Source: Timema cristinae (Eukaryota > Arthropoda > Insecta > Phasmatodea > Timematidae). From it: a stretch of 64,000 bases of DNA. The stretch is taken from NCBI GenBank assembly GCA_039000515.1, contig JBCFYV010000012.1, positions 33,470,562 to 33,534,561 on the forward strand, given 5' to 3'. Both the position numbers and the translations under genes were made by a program. Below the pieces are notes generated by a model, which saw only the letters and a list, made by a program, of their open reading frames with translations, made no database searches and was not told where the DNA came from. Shown here in pieces: positions 46,710-64,000 of the stretch (position 1 is the stretch's first letter; every line of letters begins with the position of its first letter).

Positions 46710-47290
46710 GTGTTGTGAATTGTGACAAAACGAGTATTATAAGGTGTTTTGATTAGTTAGTAAACAAAAGAACATAGGTCCTGACAACTTACACAGGTTG
46801 TGAGCATTCCTCACAGTAAATCAGGCTAGGAGGCAGGATACATAGTAATGTTTTGAGGTAACTGAGCTGACAATTCACCATCGATTCTAGGGGGGTCACT
46901 CTGCCCATTTGGGAGGACTACACAGGTTAGAACGCCGGGTCGCCAAGTACGTGTGCTGGGGGGCTGCCTCCATGCCTAGGGTACTGGGGTTCATAAACGT
47001 ATCAGGTCACCTAGAGGTCAGTCAGGCCATTGGTTAAGCATTCCTTGCTAAGATCCGTTCTGTCATGAGCTCCTAGTAATTCCATTAAGTTATTTATATA
47101 TTTTAACATTTATTATCAACATTACATTTTGTAATAGAGCAAGGCAGTACAATAAAACTGACTAAACGTCAATTACGAGCCCACACAGTCATAGTTCCAG
47201 TCACTGCCCTTATCCTCGGCCCCAGCCCATCCTGACAGAGTTAGCCCCACACAAAGGGGGGACAGTGTTTTTATTTATTTAAGTTTTAAA
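46710..47290. other. GC-richer island of unknown nature
   Basis: Within a very AT-rich region, 46850-47060 and 47180-47260 are clearly richer in G and C ('gggaggactacacagg', 'gtgctggggggctgcc', 'atcctcggccccagcccatc'). Short frames are open but no domain is recognised. It could be a fragment of an unrecognised mobile element, or a regulatory or first-exon sequence. Confidence 0.3.
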
Positions 47291-50200
47291 AGTATGTATC
47301 TATTAAATTAAGGTTTGGCTTGATACTTTTAAGATTTCTCAGAAGATTGTTCAAGTTCAAATTAAAAGACTTGAGCACAAAGACGATCCCAAGTGAAATA
47401 AATTGTATTAAACCAATTCATACCTTTTTTGCACCAATGTAATGACCGTTAACAAATCATGCACAGTAAATAAAAATATAATCAATTTTAATCACTACTT
47501 CCATGACTATAATTTCCATAAAAAAAAAAGTACATTATAGGGTATTTTTCATCTTTAATTAACAATAACTAGATACTGTAGTTTACAAAGTTCGTTGAGT
47601 TGTACAAGGTTTAAATATTTGTTTGTCAATACAATAACAATGTTAAATGGAGTTTAGCCAGATTTATTATCATTTTAACAATAACAATAGTTTGTTCAAA
47701 TTACATTAGATACACCCTCAATTTAAGTGGTTGAAATATTATGTACAGTTCACATTTTAAAATTATTTTATCACAATCTTACAACAGTTTTAATAAAGCA
47801 TTATACATCAATATAGAACATATGTGTGTTTTGATTATGTACAGTTGAAGAGAGTAAATGCACAATAGTTACAACACTTTAACTTACATTAACCTATATA
47901 TAATACATATAACCTATATATACATAAGATAATAGAAATAAAATAAATATGGGTGTGTTAAATTTGAAACTTTTATTATAAAAAATATCCCGATTCAATA
48001 ACTATGAAGTTTTGCTAAAAAATAAATATTCAGGTAAAATACACATGCATTTTATCAATTTTTGATTGAGTTTTGTTTTTAACTGTAATATATACCACAA
48101 TTAATGTAAACATGTCAACAATCTGTAGTAATTGAGCTACATGTTATAAAATTAACTTGAATGTTCAGTAATTATTCTGTTAAATATATTTATGTTTGGT
48201 ATTTATAGTTAAATAAATTTACATAATAGAACAATTTTTATCAATATAAATTAATAATATAAAACTTCAACCTGAATTTTTTTTTCATATTTTCAACTTG
48301 TAATTGAAAAAATGTACTTCACACACCCGTAAAAATAAAGAATACCATCTTCCTTAAGATACCATCCACTATATTGTAAAAGTAGGTCCTGTATTAAAAC
48401 TAATTATGAATTAATGGCTCTGTGTTTTACTATTTGTCCAACAAAAACACCAAATGATCAGTGGGAACATAAATGTGTATTGCAGTTAAACAGCTACAAT
48501 ATTTAGAATGTTTAACTAACAAACTCTAACCTAAATATCTTAACAGATTGGCACTCTTTCTTAACATTTAATTTTTTCAGTGTCTTAACACTGTTTTCTA
48601 ACATACAAGATTACAAGATTAGCTAATATTATTAACTATAAAAGCTTTTTTAATAGGAAGAATTTGGCAAAGTTCCAATTTTATTGCTGGAAAATGTGCA
48701 CATGTAAAAAAAATATTTGTATAAATGTCTTAATGATATTGAAAACAACAGTTGTGAAATTAGTTTGAGTAATAATTTACAATTTTCTTACTATTAATTT
48801 ATCCCATCAATTTATTATTATTGATGAAGAATTTGATATGTAGTGACAAATCATGCAGATTGCTCTTACTACCCGAGATTTTAGTCAAATGTAATTATGC
48901 TTAGTTTGAAAGACATGTTTTAATATCTGATCAAAAAAAGGCTTTTACTAGCATTGTGCAAAGCTATGAAAATGTGTATTTGATTCAAATATTTGTATTC
49001 TTCAACTTTGCTTTGAAAACTACAAATTTTCATACATTTTTTAAATCTAAATTAAGAAATAATAATAATTTTATCATTATGAACTTCTATGTATGCTCTC
49101 TATACTCTGAAAGTAATCAGGCTTATCTATGGCTTCTCTATGTATACTAGTCATCATTTTTGTGTGTGTTTCAAGGTTATACTAGGGATGGAAACCCCTC
49201 CACTCTCGTGCCTACATTCATAGCTCAACGTTGTCAGCAAGAAACAGAGAGCACGTTGTGTCATGACGAAAAATCTTTGTTTATGATATGACATGAAAAA
49301 CATTGCCTCCAACCCTCAGGTTAGAGTTGGCTCTTATGGATAGAAGAGTGAATGTATTTACACTAAGCATGTGAGTGAATGAAAACCATTCTGCTTGATA
49401 ACAATCTCCCATGAGGCGTAACTATAGGCATCACTGAAATGACCTTGAAACACTTATCTTCCTGAAGATATAATAAGTTATACAATAATGGAACCAATTA
49501 AGGTTAGCTTACCACCGTTCAAAGTACCTTACATTAATAATGTTAGCATGTTAAAAATCTGTTGACCAGCTTTTGCAACAAAACATTTAATCAATATAAG
49601 GTGTTAAATGTTTGGATAAATATATACATAATCTTTTTACTCACCCTAGAATAAAAACATTTAAATTTCAACTCTGTGTGGAGACTATATTCGCTTTGCT
49701 TTGTATATAAATAAGTGAGCTTCATACAAGCTTTTACTGATAAAATTTAGTTAAACAATTCAAAAATGAACAAGAAATATAAAGGACAATGTAGCACATG
49801 CATCAATCTGCCAAAAACTTCCCAAACTGAGTCAGATATTACTTGCAATATATACAGAGAACAAATACAGTTAAGTATTTACCATTTGTTAGCACAAGAG
49901 ACAAAGCTCACACTATCATACAGACAGGCAGTCAAAGGCTGGTCTCAAAAATTCCTTCCGCCGTGAAACTTAAATAAAATTGATTAAAAAGTTTGCGCAA
50001 AAAAATATGTCAGGTCCCAGAGTCTTCTTCGCATATATGTACAAATTACAGATAGTGTCATTTGGTTTGTATCGTTTTTAAAATAAATTCTTTTTTTTTA
50101 TGTTTAGAATTCAAACCATAAAATGTATACATACATTTTAATTTAATCTTACTAATTTTCATTTTCGAAGGCACTGTGAAAAACACCATAAAATACTGTA

Positions 50201-50749
50201 ATGAGTGAAAAAAAGAAGTCAAAATGAAACAATAGTTGGGTTGGACCTTGAGAGAAACAAATAAACTTCTCTCTTAATTTCTTCGTGCATTTTTCCTTCT
50301 TACACCTTCTCATAACTTTATAAGTTAAACATAATTTAAAATTAATTCATAATTTTATAAACTGGGAAAAAAATTGTTGTTACTGCCAATGCTTTCTATG
50401 TTTCTTAAAATGATAAGGAATATAAAAAATATATATACATATGCCCGGTGTCAGTAACTCAGAAATTGTGAGGCTCATTTCTCATGATAGCTTTTACTTT
50501 AAAAAGCTCAAGACCACCATTTTGAAAATGGTACAATGTGATCTACAGGAAAATGTAATAAAAAATAGGAAGTCTCATTTAAAGAAAATCAACATAACCT
50601 TAACATCACCTTAGCAAGGCCATCAGAGCCGTAACATAGTCCTCTGGGGCAGTAATGGAAGTGTGGCCCACTATAAGAAAATATTTCATACTCAACAGTA
50701 CCTTAAATATTAGTTTCCTACAATGATAAAAATATATAGTTAGCTCTAT
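47291..50749. other. AT-rich noncoding DNA
   Basis: No exon, RNA gene or repeat family recognised in about 3.4 kb. Confidence 0.45.
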
Positions 50750-50855
50750 AATCCAGATTGTATGATCTAGATCATTAGTTAGTAGATTGTTGATTTTATG
50801 ATAAAGATTGTAAAACTGATGATCTAGCTAGATCATAAGGTTTACAATCTGGATT
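50750..50855. mobile_element. 106-bp hairpin MITE-like element
   Basis: The left arm 'aatccagattgtatgatcta' and the right arm ending 'ataaggtttacaatctggat' (then 't') are inverted copies with few differences. 'gatctag' repeats lie in the arms. Confidence 0.55.
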
Positions 50856-51100
50856 TTTAAATATGTTTACGATCAAGACTAGAATAGAGCTATCACAGAT
50901 CATCTAAAAAACAATATAGTTATTTTATGACCTATTTTTCTCAGTGCATGAAATAAATATGTCATGGGTAGATACCAGCATGAATTATAATAAAATTGAG
51001 TACCTGTATATTACAGGTATAGGAATATAGTAATTCAATAAACTCAAGAAAATTAAAAATTATTATTTACAGTAGGTATTCTAATAAATTCTTCTGTTGA

Positions 51101-51690
51101 CTAACATTTGAACCTTTCCTTCTTTGTTTTTACTGATGCAAAATCATCTATTGTATTTCTAAAGTCTATTTTTTGAGCTCTTTCATTTTCAATGGACAGT
51201 AAAGCCAAACCACTTAGTCAATCCTGTCCCATTGAACTATACAGATAGTTATTGATCACCTTCAATTTTGAGAATGATTGTTCCACCTTGGCTACAGTCA
51301 ATGGAACTGTTAAATACATGAATTATGCTGTGCATACATCAGGATAACTTGAAGAGTAGTGAAGTATTTTCGATTATTATCAAATCAGCCAATTACATAA
51401 CATTCATTTTTTCATTCTTTGTCTCTTGAACGATGTTCAAACGAAAACACTTAAGAGTTAAAATGGAAATAATGGAGATACAGCTTCAGAAAATGTCTTC
51501 CAAAGTTCTGTTTCTGTGGACTTGGACAAAAATTGTGGTTCTAAGACTTTGTATGTCTCTAGAATAGTCTTTGTGCTTTGGAAATGGCTCTTGAGATGTG
51601 ATTAAAGAGAATCTATCATTGGATAAAATACAATTGCATGGAAACGGCGCTCTGGATCACACAATCTTTCATCTTAAGACAATTCATCGA
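51101..51690 (-). pseudogene. hAT transposase C-terminal remnant (dimerization domain)
   Basis: On the minus strand the translation ends with the hAT dimerization domain: LTVPLTVAKVEQSFSKLKVI then NNYLYSSMGQD, LSGLALLSIENERAQKIDF and a terminal FASVKTKKERFKC before a TAG at 51101-51103. The 'S(A/V)ER(S)FSKLK...LSIENE' block is diagnostic of hAT/ZMYM-type transposases. Upstream, ERLCDPERRFHAIVFYPMID and KTILETYKVLEPQFLSKSTE are weaker matches to the same protein. Several stops occur and the DDE-containing N-terminal half is absent. A dead, 5'-truncated copy. Confidence 0.8.
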
Positions 51691-53257
51691 AGTGAGTTTT
51701 AACTTTTTAAACTCTTTTTATCAATGAAATGAATAAACTTCCACCAAAAATGGAGGTATAAATTTGACTTATATAAAAGAAATTAACTTTTTGAGTCTTC
51801 AGTGTGTCCATGGATTACCATTACAAATATTAACATTTACTTGTCTTTATGCAAATAAGTGTTGTGAAGGTATATTATGTGCGTTGTTTGATATTTAAGA
51901 TCCAATATTAGCATTATGTTCCGCTAACAATATGTTTTCCTACCTTAAATCTATTTCCCTCATTTTTTTTATATAATATATATAGTGTGTTTATGTTATT
52001 TAACGGCAGACTCGAGTTTCAGGTATCCATCTACTTAATGAAAGATGAGGTTACTTTAAATCAAATAAATAATATTCTTAATTAAAATTAAATACAAATG
52101 TGACATTGATGGACAGTCCTTAGTTTTTTTATATATTTTTTCCCGAAAAATCCCAAGAAATATTGTTTCACGCCAGAGTTTTGGGAACAACCAATTTTTT
52201 GAATTTTTTCCCAAAGTTTGGGATCTTGCATGGACCTAATGACATATATATGAATCCCAGTATGTGAAAGTAAATATGGTAAACTTTCTAGCTGTCTTAT
52301 AAGATTTTCCTTTAAAAATTAGATGACAATAGCAACATCCCACTAGAAAAAAAAAAAAAAAAAATATTTTAGTCCAGGAAATTTGGTTTCCTCAACCAAA
52401 AAACATTGGTAAAATATGTGTTTGAACTAGCAATTTTACCATAACAGCCATATTGCGACCAAAGGCAAATATATTTTAAATATAAATAAAAAGAAAAAAA
52501 GGAACAATATTTAAAATAACTAAATGAGATCTCTTATATTTGGAAGAAGTATAGGAAAGGTGGATAGAAACATATGAAAGGGGACGAACACAATATGGCT
52601 TTTACAATGAAAAGAACACAGTTCACACTTTACATTGCTGCCATTGGACAAAGAGATAATAGTTGCCTCTTAAAGAAAATCGATCATCACCGCCCAATCC
52701 CCCAATCTAGGTTTCATTCATAAATGAGATCTATTTAATTCATTTTCTTTAGTTTGTTTAGTAAATACATATTTTAGCCACAGTTTTTTATTCATTGTAC
52801 CACACCATTTAGATTTCAGTTAATTTATTACTATTTAAATAAAATACTTACAAACTTTTTATATCCTTATAAACTTTATCTTTAACACAAGTCAATCATT
52901 TTATTTATCACAAATCAGGATATCTATCGACCACATCAACAATTGTGCTTACTTCTATTTGCTGAAAGTAGTTACTCAGTCTCAAAAATATTTGGCTCTT
53001 GTGAACTCAATAATTTAAGCAGTACTACAAGCAAAGAAGTAGGTTACATTCTTCAAACCATGTAAGCTTGCCTTACAAAAATGTCACTTATTTTGGAGCT
53101 TTCATGAGTTATCTATGTATATTACATCACAGCCTTCAAATAAAGAACCAAAACACTTGAAATATGTACAAAACAAATGTAATTTTATAATAAATACCAC
53201 ATTAAACAATTTTTTTTTTACAATTTCTCTTATAGTTGAATTTGTTTTACTACCATT
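51691..53257. other. AT-rich noncoding DNA
   Basis: Contains an 18-A run (52347-52364). No gene recognised. Confidence 0.45.
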
Positions 53258-53560
53258 ACCATTTCCAACCTGTGGTCTGGGTCAACTTTTTATTCAAGCC
53301 ATATTTTCCACTACTGGCTTGCTAGGCCTGTCGTAGCTTCATATGTCTTATAATCTAAATTATGACTAGGAGAGGCATAACATCCAGTCTTCATCTGTTA
53401 GTTTATCAATGTGTAAGGGTAAACATACCTTTCACCAATGATAAATTTTTCGTACATTATACCAATGGTACATTTTTCGGCCATGTTGGGAATCGAACCT
53501 GGGCCCTTAGCTCAGTAGGCACACACACTTCCGACTGAGCTAAGGTGTCAGACTTTATAG
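53258..53560 (-). repeat. tRNA-derived SINE, family C, with LINE-like 3' end
   Basis: On the minus strand the head is tRNA-like: 'acaccttagctcagtcgg' (A box), then 'aggttcgattccc' (B box). The body follows, and the 3' end 'gttgacccagaccacaggtt' plus 'ggaaatggtaatgg' resembles the 3' end of the LINE fragment at 27.24 kb. A second copy lies at 60427-60705. Confidence 0.75.
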
Positions 53561-56047
53561 TTGAATGCTTATATTTATCATGATATATTTTCATGATCAT
53601 TTTTAAATATTTTATTAACATGTTTTATATATTTTTTAAAGTGCTTACAAATATTTCAACCAACAAATTTTAAAGGTAGAAATGATGCATTAATATTTTA
53701 ATTCACTTAAAAAATATTCCATCTTTTTTTTTAATCAAATACTATAACGAGGTCAAACTTTTTCATTATTGCTAACCACATTAATAATGAGGGGTATGAT
53801 CACTTTTTTTTCCTAAGGTATATTTGTTACACTATTTTACTTACTGTCATTAAAATAAGCGTTTGTATTATGCAAAGTTACTTTAACCTTTTATTGCTCT
53901 GGGATATTCTCTAACTAAGTGGTATCAACCATTTTTGTTCACATACAACTAAATAAAATTTTCCCAAAGTGGTCCATTCATAATGTAAGTTATACATATC
54001 TATAATGAATGAAATAAATTACATTCAAAGTAATTAATTATATATTAAGTTTTAAATAATTTACCCCTTTAAAATGTCTTCACATACCACAGGTTTAACA
54101 CCACTACTCTAATTGAGGCAAGTCTTATTTCACAATATTTGTATTAACATACAATTTTGGAAAAATGGAAAAATCTGAAATGCCATAGCATAGACAACAA
54201 AATTTAAACCAATTGGTGTTAAATCTGTACTCATTATTTTTTGAAAGAAAGCATTTAATTGAGTTGATGCAAATAACCACATCTATGATTACCGTAACGT
54301 AAAACTGTTTTAAGATAACTTCTCTCTGCAGATAGTTTTAATTGTACATTTTACTAAAGTTTTAATTTTTTTTAACTACCTCATGTGATTGTTTACCAAA
54401 GTACTTTTCATGTCATCTTTCTTAGACAGGGATGATGTGTGGTGTTCTGATTTGCATTACATATAGCCACATTTAAATAATTGTGTATATAATAAAACTC
54501 GCCCTTAACAAATGTTTATTTTGCCATTAGTTAATCAGGTGTGTTAATAAGTATATAATATTTAAATGAGAGTGTAACTTTAGAAATAATTGAGCCCCTA
54601 TCTAAAGCAAGAATAATCTTATTTCAGGACTGTGGCAATATTTAATATAAGACAGTAAGTTATCTGACCTTGGATAATGAATGTGATTAGATCAAATTCA
54701 TTTATTTAAAATTTTAAAATATCACAAAAACAGCTGCTCTATGCCTTACTGGTAGCACATTAAATAAAATAAAACTGAAGCATTATTGTTAGTCATTTAT
54801 AGATTTTACTAAACAGTTGTCTATAGTTCTAACCTTCCTTAATATAAGAAAAGTTTTTACAAGAGAATTTTTATATATTATTATTTAGACATAAAAGTTT
54901 ATAAGTTTACTAAATTCAGGTTGGCATTATCTTAAAGTTTGTAGCTTGAACTTACCAATCTAAACAGATTAGACCATTCTTTAACAATATTTATATTACC
55001 TAAAATGTTTTAAACTAATATTATAAATATAGAATTTTTACTCTTATTTAAGCATTCACAGTTCAGGATGAACGTAAATCTATCCAAATATATATTCATT
55101 ATTAATGCCCATTTTTTAATATCTAAACTTATACAAGTAATATTTTATTCAAGATTACAAAAAACTAACACCCATACATTAATACTACAAAGCTTTAAGA
55201 GAGTTAAACACAACATTTACTAATTAAAATTAATTTAATATTCAATGGACAACCATATTGGTATTTTTTTCCATGAGTTAAGATTAAATAAATTTGATAA
55301 TATAGCTATATAAATAGTACCTTTGTAAAAATTTCATTCTCCCCTACTTGTGCTTTTTTTATACATCATGAATGCAAAAGAAAAATTAAAAAATTGAGCC
55401 ACAATGTTTACCTTTTACATTAACAAAAGTATAATTAGAAGGAAATAATTATCTACAATTTTATTAAAGGAATAAAAATCTATTTGGACTTTCTAAGAAA
55501 CACATTCAAAGTAATTAGTATGTACAATTTTTTTTTCAAACATCTAACACAAAATAAGTTTGAAAATAAAATACATAACATTATAGCACAACCAAACTTA
55601 AAATAAAATTCCTTCCAAGTCTGCAAAATAAAATTTACTTGAGTAATGTGTAGAAATATTATATTTTTTATTTTAGTTTTATATACAATAGTACTAATTA
55701 GTGGTTTTGAATTATATTAAAATCTTACATAAATAATGCAGATAATCACATTACCTAAATAGACTAAGAAAATCTAGGCCAAATTTGAATTAAATATACA
55801 TTACACAATAGCTTTAAATTTCAACAAAATTTAAATGATAAAAATAAATATTTCAACATTATATTTATATTTAACATCAAAAATGATAAAGTGAGCCAAC
55901 AATAAAAATAATGAATAATGAAGTGTGTAAGACATTAACATATGAGTGAAAATTTGTGGATGTTTCTATATTTGAAAGGATTCTTAAATTCACCGACATT
56001 ACTAGGAGCCAAGAAGGGATAATGTACTAGCTAGGATACAGTTGACC
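53561..56047. other. AT-rich noncoding DNA, possibly including Pgm1 3' UTR
   Basis: No exon recognised. The part just left of 56048 should hold the 3' UTR of the minus-strand gene, but no clear polyadenylation site was chosen. Confidence 0.4.

Positions 56048-64000
<7,953 letters not shown>

Overview
The window is nuclear DNA of an animal, most likely an insect. It is AT-rich and intron-rich, has GT-AG introns of tens of bases to several kb, and is crowded with old transposable elements. Two host genes can be read exon by exon, and both fit arthropod families. Order-level placement is not possible from this sequence alone; a large, repeat-rich insect genome is the best guess.

Layout. From 1 to 29.7 kb I see no host coding gene. 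This part holds a decayed DUF7869-type mobile-element ORF (1.1-2.1 kb), many tRNA-derived short repeats, a foldback MITE (5.1 kb), a GC-richer possible promoter with RFX/X-box-like sites (9.6-10.1 kb), an internally deleted Tigger/pogo transposon with intact ends (12.0-13.4 kb), a mariner-type element with DD41D spacing nested in a second pogo-like element (16.1-18.0 kb), a reverse-strand LINE with a 208-bp internal tandem duplication (20.7-23.5 kb), a cluster of LTR-like repeats (23.9-26.9 kb) and a second LINE 3' fragment (27.2-27.9 kb).

From 29.7 to 44.1 kb, plus strand, ten exons encode a pickpocket-family DEG/ENaC sodium channel, from TM1 to the stop after TM2. The N-terminal cytoplasmic exon(s) were not found. 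Its introns hold a pogo-family transposon with a decayed transposase (about 34.0-36.7 kb), a hAT MITE and several SINE-like repeats.

From 44.1 to 56.0 kb the DNA is AT-rich with no host gene: diverged direct repeats (44.7-45.9 kb), a GC-richer island (46.7-47.3 kb), a small hairpin MITE and a hAT transposase remnant (51.1-51.7 kb).

From 63.7 down to 56.0 kb, minus strand, six exons encode the C-terminal half of phosphoglucomutase 1, which interconverts glucose-1-phosphate and glucose-6-phosphate. The gene continues past the right edge. The two host genes lie 3' end to 3' end and have no evident functional link.

The most informative points are: single-base frame problems in both otherwise well-conserved host genes, which look more like assembly indels or polymorphism than gene death; a SINE family whose 3' end matches a LINE 3' end in the same window; repeats with an internal tRNA-like module in odd tandem and inverted arrangements; and the nested transposons. 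I found no CRISPR array, rRNA, operon or convincing new multi-gene system.
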